Assembly: GCF_050436995.1 (NCBI RefSeq)
Contig: NC_134745.1
Coordinates: 10,416,001 to 10,480,000, forward strand
From: Anticarsia gemmatalis
Taxonomy: Eukaryota > Arthropoda > Insecta > Lepidoptera > Erebidae
Direction: 5' to 3'
Length of the DNA: 64,000 bases
The notes under the pieces were generated by a model. That model had not been told where the DNA came from and searched no databases. It saw nothing but the letters and a program-made list of their open reading frames with translations. The stretch's first letter is position 1; the number at the start of each line of letters is the position of its first letter. Positions 50,001 to 61,900 of the stretch are shown here, piece by piece. The position numbers and the translations under genes were made by a program.

Positions 50001-53000
50001 CGGGTCTTAGAAAACAACGGCGTGACATGTGAACGAAGTAATCCTCGCAATAAAGTCGTGTTTCCATGCGCTCGTGGTTGCGCAACCACACACACGGAAT
50101 GTTTATGTAAACACGCCACTATCCGGTTCCCGCGTGTTTTCGTCTGTATGAATAGCCTTTTTATATTACGCGTACGCCAGTTACTTAAGTTGATTCTCGT
50201 ATTTCGCGCGCATCATGATACAAGTTAACTCCGCCCTACCGGGAACCCGCATGGGGGCCTTGGCCGAATTAGGTTCATTTGATTATTATGACAACAATAT
50301 TTTAAATGAAACGTCGCATGATAACAGCAAATAAACGAATGTATATTTCTTAAAATAATCAGAATCGTTTGCGTCTTAGTGTTGAAGATAATATTTTTAT
50401 TTAGACGTGACACATAAGTTTTCAATGTATGACGTCACGAGGTTTTCGGCTTGTTATAGTTCCTTGTATCATACATAATACTTAGTGTTGATATTTACAG
50501 ATGAACAAGGTCAGACAGTTAAACATTAAAATAGCTATTACGTACGTTTGATCCTCTGTCGAAAGTTTAGAACGCAATTATTCAGTATTTCAATAAACCG
50601 GAATTTTAACATTGCACAAGAATGTATGATCATGAATGAATAATGATAACAATTAATTGATCATGTACGTAACTAATTAGTGGCTGAAAATCATCGTCGT
50701 ATAGCGTTTAATGCTGGCTACTGTTAAATCTATTTTGGTGTTCCCAAATCTTTCTATTAATATGATCTGTTTTAAGCGACCTACATTTTGCAATGGGGAC
50801 ATTCGGCGACAGTAATATTACAACATAAGGAGAAAATTATGTTCTATTATTTGATTGTATGTAACAATATTATTAGGCAAGGAACTTGAACATTTTAAGC
50901 ATTTATGTTTATCGTACTAGTTGTGCGACGCGCCGCGGGAGGCAATGCGAATAGTTTCAATTCCCGTTAAAGAGCGAAAGACAAAACACAATGTGGTATC
51001 GGCGGATATTCCTTGAAATTATACGATCGAATACTTTCGGGAAATCGTCATCATTATTGTCGTATTCGCTTGACGAAGGCTGTATTGATGTCATACGTAA
51101 ATATAACACTTACGTCACTGCCTCAATGCTAAAGCTTTAGGTTGCTTCGGTAAACTTACTCATGATTATTCACGAACCGAAAACATCGGCTTATGATAAT
51201 AAAATTATCCAACCAGAAAATTAGATTTATATGTTCTTTTTTACTTGGATATTCATTTATAAAAAGACTAGTAACCAGGTTATGATGTTTCTTTTGCGAT
51301 TTTAACACCATTTGTTCAATAAATATATTATTAAGGAAAATAGCGTCTATTTACATGATAATAATCAAATAATAATGAGCATAATCACGGGAATTGTGAC
51401 ATATACATAAATATTATTTAACCCATTATTTTTCCGCTGCTGGTCAAGGGTTTCCGCTCAGATTTAAACCTAGCCCAGTGTATTTTATTTTACTTGATAT
51501 CAGCTATATTGGGCGCATTAAGCTCACGATGTGGGCCGCGCGCCACACGCGTGCCGGTGACGTAAACTTGCCAGGGTCAACAGCCGTTGCCTTTAAAGTT
51601 AATCGGTATTCCTAGACGGAAACCTGATCAAGTCACTGTGCTTACCGCCTACGACGATATTATTACTGGACCATCTCTCTTTTTACATGATAATTTTTTT
51701 TTTCAAGCATGATACTTATAAACTGTTAGGCTTAGCAAGCGTTGCGCAAGCTTTCATTATGCCATTACGGTCAGTTAACCATACTTTTTGTCGTCTATTT
51801 GTTATAAAAAAAATATAAGCAGTTTACTGCTGGATGGGTATCTATCGTGAAACAAATTTTGGTATAAACCGTAACTTTAATACTCGATCTATGGATTAAA
51901 TTTATAAATTTTATCAAACATGGTAGATTGGGTTAGGTAAATATTTATTGTAGCTTGATAAGATAAAAAATACAAAAACAACAATGATCATAATTAGTGA
52001 AAACCGGTGAAATGTTTGCTTTCTGAAACGAATGAGGATTCCCTCCTTGACCTACTTGTAAAATTTGCGTGCGGCAATGTCGCGGACTTGTACCCTCGAT
52101 GTAATTACGATTCAGGGTGAACCATTTAACTGAACAAGGTTTTATTTAACTAAAACCAATACTCTGTAGCTTTTAGCTTAACCAGTTACTATCTCTTCTG
52201 CAGTGTAACAAAATCGGAAAACTAGTTACTGAGTGATCTTCTTCTTCGTGTCAATGGTTTTTTTTTTGTCGTACTTAATTACCTCCAGTTTCTAATTAGT
52301 AATAGATAAATACGGATATATGTATATATATATATATATATATAATAAAATAACTATATATATTTTGCCCAAAAATTGGCTACGGCCACGGCATCACGGC
52401 TTGCATCCGATAACTCTTTTCTCGTGCAGGTGTGAGGGCACTTGGGGCAGGAAAGCAGGTGGGCCATTGTCTGCAATGGAGCCCCACAGTCACAGCCCAA
52501 TAGGGATGGATCAATGAAGCCCCACTTTGCCATATTTTCTCTGCACCGGCCAACCTGGGATCTCAGGCGATTTAAGGATCTCCAGGTTGGCCAGGGCAGT
52601 TGATGTCCCGGTGGCAGGGTCTCTGCAGGTTTAGGAAAATCTGCGGGTACTGGTCGTTTGTTAGCCCACATGCTCTCTCTAACCACTTGTGGGTTGGCGT
52701 TTGTAGACCCAGTTCTTAAGAAGCACTTTCGGCTTTTAAGTCGTGCGCGACACATTTCGTAGATGTGCAGTGGGTGGCGAGTATCTGTCTCTTGTTTATG
52801 TTTCTCCACTGCACAAGCTACTTCCCGACGTACTTCGGGCGGAGCTATACCTGCTAGGGGATAAAGTAAGTGGAGCGGGGTAGGTTTAAGGCAGCCCGTT
52901 ATGATGCGACATGTCTCATTAAGTGCTATGTCGACTTCCTTAGCATGGGCGGAACGGTGCCACACTGGGCACGCATATTCGCCAGCCGAGAAAGAGAGTG

Positions 53001-56000
53001 CGAGGCCTGTGGTTCGGAGTACATGTGGCGCTGCCCCCCAGGACGAAGATGTGAGACGTCGCAGCAGGTTGTTTCGAGCTCCGACTTTCTGCTTTGTGTT
53101 AAAGCAGTGAGCCTTAAAAGTCAAAGCACGGTCCAGGTAGATGCCCAGGTAGCGCGGATGATTGCAGTGTTCTATGTTTACACCCCGCCACGATACGTTT
53201 AGAGTCCTTTTTGCCTCACGGTTACGCAGATGGAAGACGCATGCTTGTGTCTTGGATGGATTTGGCTTTAGAGCGTTTGCATCGTAGTAGTCGCCAAGTC
53301 TATCCAGAGCTACTGTAAGCAGTGATTCAGACTCTGCAAAGCTCGACGTCTGGGCAGCTAGTGCAAGGTCGTCTGCGTAGAGAAAGCGTTTGGTGCCTGG
53401 TGTGCTAGGTTGGTCGTTTGTATAGATGTTGAAGAGTGCAGGCGCCAGTACACTACCTTGTGGAAGCCCATTTTTTTGAAATCGCCACCTGCTTTTGTCA
53501 TTATTTATGTGTACTTGAAAACGCCGATTACTCAGAACTTCCCGCAGTATGTTGACAAAACCTAGATCACCGATCGTAGCATGAACTTTCCCCAGAAGCT
53601 TTCTTACGTTGACAGTGTCGTATGCGGCGGTCAAGTCGACAAAGACGACACCAGTTATGCTTCTATTTTCGAAACCATCCTCGATGTGCTGTACTAGATT
53701 GAGAGTCTGGCTTGTGCATGATTTGCCTGGGCGGAAACCGGCTTGCTCGGGTATCAGTCTTGGTTCTAGGACGGGTGTGAGGCGATTAAGTAGCAGTCTT
53801 TCAAAGAGCTTGTACGTGTGACATAACAACGAAATGGGACGATAGCTTTTCGGGTCCGATGGGCACTTACCGGGCTTAAGGAGTGCGATGACTTTGGTTC
53901 GTCTCCACAGTTTTGGGATCTTTAGGTCTTTGAGACTCGAGTTAAACATTTCCAAAAGCCATGACGTCGCCACGGGGCCTAGTCGCTTGATTTGTTCCGT
54001 TGTTATGTCATCTATGCCAGCAGCTTTACCATATTTTAGGGCGTGTATTCCAGTAGCTAATTCATCTAGTGTAAATGGCTTGCTAATATTGTTATGGTTG
54101 TCATTTTCCGGACCTATTGTTAAAGGTGTTTTGGTTCTGGTCAATCGTCGCGGCGGTTTTCCATTTAGCAATAATTGATGGGCAATTTGATTTGCCGACA
54201 CCTTTCCAGGGTTTGTGGGCTGTGGTGGGTCTCCCGTGAGTTTCCTGATAGTGGTCCAGGCTTTTTTGCTGTTATGTGTCATATCGACGCTATCAACGAG
54301 CTTCATCCAGCTCTGCTTGCGGCTCTCGCTTACTAAGCGCATCAACTCCTCCCCTGTCGCGAGCGTCTCCTCCGAGAAGGGGTCCCTCTCATAGAGAGAT
54401 TGGTAATGCAGGGGCCGAAACAAGTTCCGAGGTCAAAAATACTGATTTTACTGACCAAAAATTCAAAAATACTGACCAAATACAGACCATTTCTAAACCG
54501 TTTTTCAGGTGAACGGTGTGAAATAAAAAAAAAATACAGTCGAATTGAAAAGACAAAATCCTTTTTAGATGTCGGTTAAAAAGATTATTTTCGGTTATTG
54601 GTCTCCATCATCCCCATAGTCAACCAGCACCGCCTTTTTATTGTGTTAAAGAGCTTTTTCTATTGTTAGTAAAGTTTTCGATCTGGTCTTACGAATTTTC
54701 AATCAGGTCTTACGAATTTTCAATCAGGTCTTACGAATTTTCAATCAGGACTTACGAATTTTCAATCAGGTCTTACGAATTTTCAATCAGGTCTTACGAA
54801 TTTTCAATCAGGACTTACGAATTTTTAATCAGGTCTTACGAATTTTCAATCAGGTCTTACGAATTTTCAATCAGGTCTTACGAATTTTCGATCAGGTCAC
54901 GTGCCCGGACGCGAGTTTAGAAGTTTTTAAAAATTACAGAAAAGTGCGCAACGGCGCTAAAAAATTTTCACTTTATACTATTGATTTCAAAAAAATAGTA
55001 AATTTTAATTTGCTATTCTATTGAAGTCATGTGATGCTGTAATGGATGTATATATTACGTAGATCATCCACATAATATCGAGCATCCAAAGCAGCCCTCT
55101 GATATCATTACTGGGCAAATCGAGAATGTAAGATTGGCCAACAGCTAAGGAAAACCAAAAAAATATCGTTGAGTTTGGAAAAATACTGACTATACTGACC
55201 GATTTTCGAAAATACTGACTTTTACTGACCAGGTCCAAAAATACTGACTTTTACTGACTTTACTGACCTGTTTCGGCCCCTGGTAATGGGAAAGCATTTT
55301 TGCAGAATCGCCATTTAAGCCGGGTATGTAAAGAGTACGACAGCCTCGAGGGATACACTTACGGGAGGTTTTCCATATAATGTCTACAAATTCATCGTAA
55401 TTATTGGGTACAGGGGGCAAGTCACTTAGTTTTGTGTCTATGTTGTCTGAGAAGAGCTCCCAGTTGGCTTTGTGAAAGTTAAAACGACGACGGAAGGGTA
55501 CAGTAGTAGGTTTAACAGCGGCTTGGATTCGGCAGGCTATCGGCCGATGTTGGGTGTGTGGGATGGGGCCAGAGACGGTTTTTTCACAGAGATGACTGAT
55601 ATTATCGCTAACAAATATGAGATCAGGGTTGTATCCTCGTTGCCATCTCCTACTGTTAAAGGATGTTGGGAGCTTAGGGTCGTGTATCAGTGTGAAGTCC
55701 ATAGTTTCTGCCCATGATTCAACAGCAACACCGTCCGAGTTCGTTTCGGCGTAGCCCCAAGCTGAGCTGTGGCTGTTAAAGTCTCCGATGATAATTTTTA
55801 TGGGGTGGTTGTTGAAATTTGCTGTATTGGTAAATTGAAAGGGTATATTTGGTGGTTTGTATATTGAAGTTACGGTGCAATTCCCGATATCGACTGTGAT
55901 TATTTCAATTTCGTTTACTGCGCTGCATGACACTGATTGTATTGTGAGTGATGGGTTTGCAAATATTGCACTGCCGTGTTTTGTGTGAACGATTTCAGCT

Positions 56001-58180
56001 ATAAGTGACATCCCTTGTATCGTAGGTCTGCTTTGTTCTGGACCCCTGTGAGTTTCCTGAACGCAAAGAATGTCGTATTGCATGTTCTTGCAGAGCGTTG
56101 TAAGTAGTTTCGATTTTTCTATAGAGAAACCTTCAATGTTTATAGACACGACAGTTACAGCGGGTTGAAGTGGGTTTAGTGTACCATGTCGGTGCCGTGA
56201 AACACAGTTTTGAGGGTGTAAAAACCTGTTTTGGCCCTCAGAAGGGCCGTTTTGACTCTGAGGCGAGTTGTTGGTATCTGGAGGTAGAGGCTGGGTGTTT
56301 TGCCTAGTACTTGAGCGAGTTTGTACCATTGTGGTGAAAGGATTAGTCAGCCTAGGTTCTGCGTTACCGAACCTAGCTGCTTCCAGGGTGCGCCGCGGGG
56401 AGGCTCCTATCATGCACCCACAACATGACAACAATAGTAAGTATTGTCATCCTGTCTGGATGAAAAGGTTACAACAATTATCATTTTTACCATTTATTTA
56501 TCAAGTAGAATGTGTGAATGTTAAGTGTTTTGGTGCATTTAAGTATGGTTGACCTTCATATAACATCACTACATTAGTAAGTTACCTAAAACGGCAAACA
56601 GAGTCAAGGTGAAGAGACACATTCATTATCATCAAGCTGCTACATCGTAACAAATAATAATGCAATTTGCAAGGCTGATACTGCATTATTTAATTATAAG
56701 GATATCAACACCGGGTAGATATTTAGTGTTGTGATAACATACTATATTGACAAATTGTGCAAGGTCATACAAATAGCTACTGAACTATATAAAAAGTGTG
56801 ATTGGCTGTCAAGCAATTTTTTTTCTTAAGCTTTATAACAAGTTCCTGAATTCATGTTGAAGGCAACTTTTACATAAATACTGGTTATACAAATCTGAAA
56901 CGCCTACAATCATCTACTACAAATATAAATAATGATGTGTACATATAATTTATAAAAGTAGTATTAATGTCGAGACAATCTCACCTTGACACAAATAGAT
57001 TGCTATCTGTGCCGTTTCCTAAGACAAAACATTATAGCGGATTACTCTGTCATAAACTTGAAATTTGTGGTCTAAATCCAATATATTTTGGGTTTATAAC
57101 ATTCAGCCTACACAAACAAGACCAAAACCCTGAAAAATTACTTATGCAAAAAAGCTGTTGACATTGCTAAGTACATACAGAGGACAATACTCACACTAAT
57201 ATGTTATTCCAATTGTATTATTTTTCTAACATTGAAGATATGTTTAAACTTATTTCAATTTATTTTAAGTAGGTATTTTTGGGCAACGTAAAGTTAGCTT
57301 TAAGAAAGTAAATATTTTTATCTGCTGTGATGTGTTGTAGTACCTATGGGTTGCTGAATAAAGTATTGTTTAACTGTTATCATCTTATAATTTGATGATA
57401 AACATAATATACTAATTGATTACATGTCATGTATAATAATTGCTCATAAAATCTATGACAGAGAAAGTGTAACAAGTATTGTTTATAAACAAATCAGTCC
57501 ACTTAAAACAGACAGTGTACGTAGGTATTATTGTTATAGCTAAGAATGTGATTAGTTTGGTTAAATCGGGCTATGATGTCACTATGTCGTAAAAGCGAGG
57601 TCGGGCGCGCTCGTCACCGCACCCGCTAAGAAACTCCGCCGATGACGTAAACTAGCTATGCTAAGGTTAGCCGGAAGAGTTCTAACACATGTACTGTATT
57701 TATCGTAAATAGCTTGCATGGACACTATTAGAAATAAGATATGACTTACCGTTTTTTCAAGTCATCATTCTCTTCATATAACCTCTTCAAATCAATCTCT
57801 AATTTCGCCTTTTCACGCGATGTATCATCCAAAAGCTTGCGGGCGTCTTGAAGTTCATGCTCGTATATTCCTTTGATGTTAGAAACCTCGCGTGTGACCA
57901 CCTCCTGTGTAGTTTGGATCTCGCGACGCAAACCCGAATTCTCGCTTTCCAACTGCCGCACTTTATCAATATAAGCTGCTAGACGATCGTTCAGATTCTG
58001 CAATGCATCTTTCTCTTGAAGCCGCGTATGACGAGTAGGACTCAACGGGCTATTCGGCCGGCCGGCAGAGCTCGAAGGGCGGCTTCCCACAGGAGTGCTT
58101 GATTGTTGGGGACTCTGCACCGACGAAACTACACTAATATTAGATGAAGATGTTACAGTCTTTTTGGTTTTTGACGACAT
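47079..58180 (-). CDS. Lam: B-type nuclear lamin (lamin Dm0 type), ten exons
   Basis: An intermediate-filament protein of the nuclear lamina. Exons (minus): 58180-57750, 49821-49689, 49476-49278, 49197-49076, 48746-48606, 48432-48227, 48137-47885, 47662-47441, 47301-47206 and 47123-47079. All have GT-AG borders and consistent phases, giving 1848 bases and 615 residues. The Ser/Pro-rich head holds the CDK-type site LSPTR (46-50). The coiled-coil rod starts at EKDALQNLNDRLAAYIDKVR (56-75) and ends with HEIATYRALIEGEE (about 396-409). A nuclear-localisation motif RKR lies at 449-451. The lamin-tail Ig-like domain spans about 463-570, over exons 7 and 8. The protein ends in CaaX box CRIM (612-615), predicting farnesylation and membrane attachment as in B-type lamins. 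The length matches insect Dm0 lamins. Intron 1 is about 7.9 kb and holds a nested transposon. The gene is divergent from Mtr4. Confidence 0.95.
47737..47776. repeat. Perfect 18-bp hairpin in lamin intron 7
   Basis: AATAGCACTAAGGCAGAC is followed, after the 4-base loop TGTT, by its exact complement. The stem is perfect over 18 pairs and sits between exons 7 and 8. No target duplication is visible. It could be a micro-MITE or a recent foldback duplication. Confidence 0.85.
49822..52318 (-). other. Lamin intron 1, proximal part
   Basis: No exon or complete transposon recognised. A 16-bp perfect palindrome GTGGTTGCGCAACCAC lies near 50073-50088. The stretch between the second exon and the LINE is otherwise plain AT-rich intron. 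Confidence 0.6.
52323..52344. repeat. (TA)n microsatellite at the LINE 3' end
   Basis: About eleven TA units stand directly beyond the stop codon of the minus-strand reverse transcriptase, with almost no 3'UTR between. It may have grown from the retroelement's AT-rich tail. Confidence 0.75.
52354..54408 (-). pseudogene. LINE reverse transcriptase half (ORF2 3' part)
   Basis: An open frame runs from the insertion edge to a TAG at 52356-52354. RT motifs, numbered from an ATG at 54423 inside the hAT end: KAAGIDDITTEQIK (133-146), SYRPISLL (193-200), AGFRPGKSC (228-236), VDLTAAYDTV (262-271), GLPQGSVLAP (319-328) and the catalytic LYADDLALAA (348-357). The C-terminal CDCGAPLQTMAHLLSC is a cysteine/histidine motif typical of Jockey/CR1-group ORF2 proteins. 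The ATG that opens this frame belongs to the inserted hAT terminal repeat, so a separate protein is unlikely. Confidence 0.88.
54409..55280. mobile_element. 872-bp non-autonomous hAT-like element nested in the LINE
   Basis: The left end CAGGGGCCGAAACA and right end TGTTTCGGCCCC are inverted repeats. The target duplication TGGTAATG (54401-54408 and 55281-55288) is exact and 8 bp long, the hAT size. Subterminal regions repeat the words AAAATACTGACTTTTACTGACC many times, possible transposase binding sites. The centre holds a 21-bp tandem array and no transposase motif, so it is non-autonomous. The right end lacks the outermost CA, or shares TG with the duplication. Confidence 0.85.
54686..54895. 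repeat. Ten-copy 21-bp tandem repeat
   Basis: The unit GTCTTACGAATTTTCAATCAG is repeated ten times head to tail with only four single-base differences (two GACTT, one TTTTTAATC, one TTTTCGATC), plus a partial copy on the left. The period is a multiple of three, so one frame reads as a repeated YEFSIRS peptide; this is a by-product, not evidence of a gene. The near-identity of units implies recent expansion. Confidence 0.95.
55281..56434 (-). pseudogene. LINE endonuclease half (ORF2 5' part)
   Basis: The frame includes VSINIEGFSIEKSKLL, CVQETHRGPEQSRPT, a GDFNSHSSAWG block, GYNPDLIFVS and HRPIACRI. These are the ordered motifs of the exonuclease-endonuclease-phosphatase domain that cuts the target DNA in Jockey-type elements. 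The most likely start is the ATG that begins MVQTRSSTRQNTQ (near 56328) rather than the first in-frame ATG at 56434. Translation would run from here into the hAT element (residues after SHYQ are not LINE), so no functional enzyme with RT is expected. Confidence 0.85.
56441..57749 (-). other. Lamin intron 1, distal part
   Basis: AT-rich intron sequence between exon 1 and the LINE. A plus-strand frame at 56967-57161 is not supported. A GC-richer patch lies at 57595-57650 close to exon 1. No further features were seen. Confidence 0.6.
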
Positions 58181-58984
58181 TGTAATGTACTTTTCTGTCA
58201 CAATAAATAGTTTCAACACAGAAATAAATAATTCCACACGAACTCGTACTCCTTCAACCAAGCGTAGAGCACACGAAAAGCAAACGCGATGAACGAACCA
58301 ATCAAACCGTAATAAACCCAAGCCTAGGCGGTCACGTGACCGTTGAGTCATAACAAATGTTGCCAAGTAGGTGATAGGGGGGACTGGTAAACTGGCAAAA
58401 ATAGATATTTTAACTAAAATCCATTACATTAATATATGTTATTCGATGATGAGATATCTGCTCTTAATATCTTGAAATTGTCTATTTTAAGTTAATATCA
58501 AAATTTTAAAGTATTATTTTAGGGAGGATTAACTTTAGTGGGTTTGAAGATTGGCAACTCTCTTAAAACTTGTTTCGAGTGATGCCAACTTTAAGAAAAT
58601 TTCCCTGAATGTAGGCGAAATACCTAGTATATGATGTTTTAACCCGCAATGGTGGAAATATTTCAAATGTTAAAACTTTTTATGCTCAAGCAGAAAAATT
58701 TATATCAATAAAAAATGGGGTAATCAAATCGTGAATAGAATTTCAAGTATCAAGCACCTAACCAACCTAATTTTCTTTTAACCTTCCATATGTGGAGAGG
58801 TAGATAATGCATTTTTCGCTTGATGTTCTAATAGTTTGTAGTTTAGTTTGGGAGTTGAGACTAATAGGATTGGTTTTTTAGAGAGTATGAGGCTTTGAGG
58901 GCTGGTAGCCCCGATCGTAAAACGTCACGTAGTTTATTTTGTGTTATTGTGAGGTTAGAAAATGATCAAATGTGTATGAAATAA
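58181..58984. promoter_or_regulatory. Divergent region between lamin and Mtr4
   Basis: About 800 bases separate the two start codons. The lamin-side 150 bases are GC-richer and probably 5'UTR plus promoter. Two very short upstream frames (five and four codons) precede the Mtr4 ATG. No TATA box stands at a convincing place on either side, as is usual for broadly expressed insect genes. A shared promoter is inference from the layout. Confidence 0.5.
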
Positions 58985-61900
58985 ATGAAAATGGGTGATT
59001 TAAACAATTTGTTCGATTGTTTTGATGAGCCGGCTGCTAATCAGCCACCAGCAGCTATTCCTAACGTTAAACAAGAAGATAACAAAGTGTATGTTGCGTA
59101 TAACCTATAACTGTTGTTATTGTTTAAGATCAAGAAATGTGAACGTTCGTGTTTAATTTACAGAGAGGATACATCTGTACCATTAGAAGGACCTAGTCAA
59201 AAACGTGCACACAACGACGAGGATGATGATGATACACAAAATATCAAGAGATCAAAACAGGAGGAAGATGAGGAGGGCGATTTTGATATCACTAGCGACA
59301 TAAAGTGAGTACCAAGCATTTACTTTGTATGAAATAATGCAATAATTACACAATATCTACATTTACTTATATATTTGAGTACGGCTTATCCTATATTTAT
59401 GAGATTATTATCATGTTTTAGTGTGAATCTTCTGAGCTCACGCATAGTGATACATACTATCGAGACTAGCGAGGGCTGTACTCACGAGGTGGCGATACCA
59501 CCGGACCACGAGTACACGCCACTCATGCCACGAACCACTGAGCCGGCTAAACAGTACAGTTTCATACTAGATCCCTTCCAGACAGAGGCTATACTTTGTA
59601 TAGATAACTTGCAGTCAGTCTTGGTGTCTGCACATACTTCTGCTGGCAAAACTGTGGTGGCTGAGTAAGTATTCTACAATGTAGTTTTTTTTTATTGCGT
59701 AACTTTACTCAATATTGAAATAGAACAGATTATACTTATTTAATAATAGGCCAGCAAAAATTTGCTTCCTGCATGATGGATAATTACAAAAATAAGTACC
59801 TATTTATTTGTCTGTTGAGCCTGAGCGTAATAATCAGGTGCATAATCAATTATCATATAAAAGTGTATTTTATGAGCATAATTACAATCTACTAAAGATT
59901 TATATTATTTCTGCTAAGGTGGGCTGTCAGAGAAAAGCCTATAGTATTAAGGCTACCTCTATACTTTTGTATAATAAAATAAACAACAAAAAAATCAAGT
60001 AATACTAAAAATGTTAAAAGATGTATGCTTATCTAATAATATTGTCTGATCCTCATGTTCAGTGTCAGTCTCATGTCCTGATGTTCACTTTCTCCCTTAA
60101 CCAGGTATGCTATTGCATTATCACTGAAGAACAAACAAAGAGTGATATACACAACACCTATAAAAGCTCTTTCTAATCAGAAGTACAGAGAGTTCTCTGA
60201 GGAGTTCCACGATGTAGGTCTCATCACCGGTGATGTGACCATCAATCCTTCTGCTTCCTGTCTTATTATGACCACAGAGGTAAGGTGACACTTATACTTT
60301 TCAAGTGAGAATCATAAGTGTACTCTGGATATAAATGTAATTTGAAAGTGTGCTTGGGCTAGTTTCTGCAATGCATTAACACATGGAAAATTAAAAAAAA
60401 TTAAACAACAAATTGATGTCAACAACTCCGGTTTTTTGTAGGACTGTTTATCATAAAAGTTCTTATATGATTATTATTGTTATATTGTAAATATATTTTT
60501 TTAAAGAATGATGATTAAAGTGCTTTATTGAACTAAGGCTAATAAGTATGTTTTTTGTTTTAGATCTTAAGGAACATGTTATACAGAGGATCAGAAATTA
60601 TGAGAGAAGTGGGGTGGGTTGTGTTTGATGAGATCCATTACATGAGAGACAAAGAAAGAGGAGTAGTCTGGGAAGGTATGTAAATTAAAATAAACAAATA
60701 CTACAAAGTTAAAAGTCAAATTATTTACTAGAATGCAATATCTATTTCATGTTACTGCCAGATAGTTATAGTGCTATTACCTAGTTCAGCTTAAACATAG
60801 ACTGTATTTAAAATTGCCTCTGAGTCGACCGTTGGTCTGGCTCTTGCTGGTTGAATATAGTCTAATGTATTTACTCTTATTACCGAGAACATCCCTCACA
60901 TTTGGGTGGTTTCCATGAAACTGGCAGCTAGCTGAATAATGGCAAGACAACTGTTTTGTATTAAAAATGTAATTTTTTATTTTCCAACAGAAACTCTCAT
61001 TCTACTTCCCGACAATGTCCACTACGTGTTCCTATCAGCTACTATACCGAACGCGCGCCAGTTCGCTGAATGGGTGTGTCGACTTCACTCGCAGCCTTGC
61101 CACGTGGTGTACACGGAGTACAGGCCGACACCATTGCAGCATTACATATTCCCTGCTGGTGGGGATGGCATACATCTTGTGGTTGATGAAAAGGTAATTT
61201 GGAACATAATATTGGCAAGTAGGTTGCAATACTATGAGATTTGGATTGAGACCCCCGCCATTTAGTTGCATAGATTTGTTATATTTTAGTCCATATGAAG
61301 TTTCCACATTTCAAAATGTTCTACTGATGATAGCAAGCAAGAATGTATGGGACTTAGTTGAAGCATTGACAAGGATGAATCATTTTCCAGATGAAAAGCT
61401 GCAATGCTTACTGTTTCGCCATGCATTTAAATATTCATAACATTTGGGTACTTAGAAGGTATTTGAGTAAAAAAATGATGAATATGAATGTCTTTATTGT
61501 TGCCTTCAGAATTTATGTATACTGTCGTTTTCAGAGTATTTTCAAGGAAGACAACTTCAACACTGCCATGGCAGTACTGAATAACGCAGGTGACGCAGCT
61601 AAAGGCGACCAGCGGGGTCGTAGGGGTGGGTTCCGAGGAGGCAACCAGACCAATATATTCAACATTGTTAAGATGATCATGGAAAGAAACTTCGCTCCCG
61701 TCATCATATTCAGTTTTAGTAAAAAGGACTGTGAAGCTTATGCTATGCAGATGGCTAAATTAGACTTCAACACAAGTAAGTTTCTAATCTATACTAATAT
61801 TATAAAGCTGAAGAGTTTGTCTGTTTGTTTGTTTGAACGCGCTAATCTCAGGAACTACTGGTCCGATTTGAAAAATTCTTTGATTGTTAGATAGCCCAGT

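Larger units (their letters stand above)
52354..56434 (-). mobile_element. Jockey-superfamily LINE, split by a hAT insertion
   Basis: A non-LTR retrotransposon in lamin intron 1, on the same strand as lamin. It carries an apurinic-type endonuclease (right part) and a reverse transcriptase with a cysteine-rich C terminus (left part). The two are separated by an 872-bp DNA transposon (54409-55280). The coding frame on either side of the target duplication is the same, so before that insertion the element had one continuous endonuclease-RT frame of roughly 1,050 codons. No nonsense codons are seen in either half, so the LINE was young when it was broken. The 5' end and target duplication are not certain; the 3' end abuts a (TA)n run. 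Confidence 0.85.

Noticed and set aside
54409..54423. ATG at 54423 as a genuine start of a separate reverse transcriptase gene
   Set aside because: The first five codons come from the terminal repeat of the inserted hAT element; the LINE frame originally continued from the endonuclease half.
54663..54920. Open frame with repeated YEFSIRS units as a repeat protein
   Set aside because: It is only the 21-bp tandem array of a non-autonomous hAT element read in one frame; the flanks do not continue as protein.
55472..55717. Plus-strand frames inside the LINE (also 52870-53202, 53888-54178)
   Set aside because: They are shadows of the minus-strand endonuclease and reverse transcriptase.
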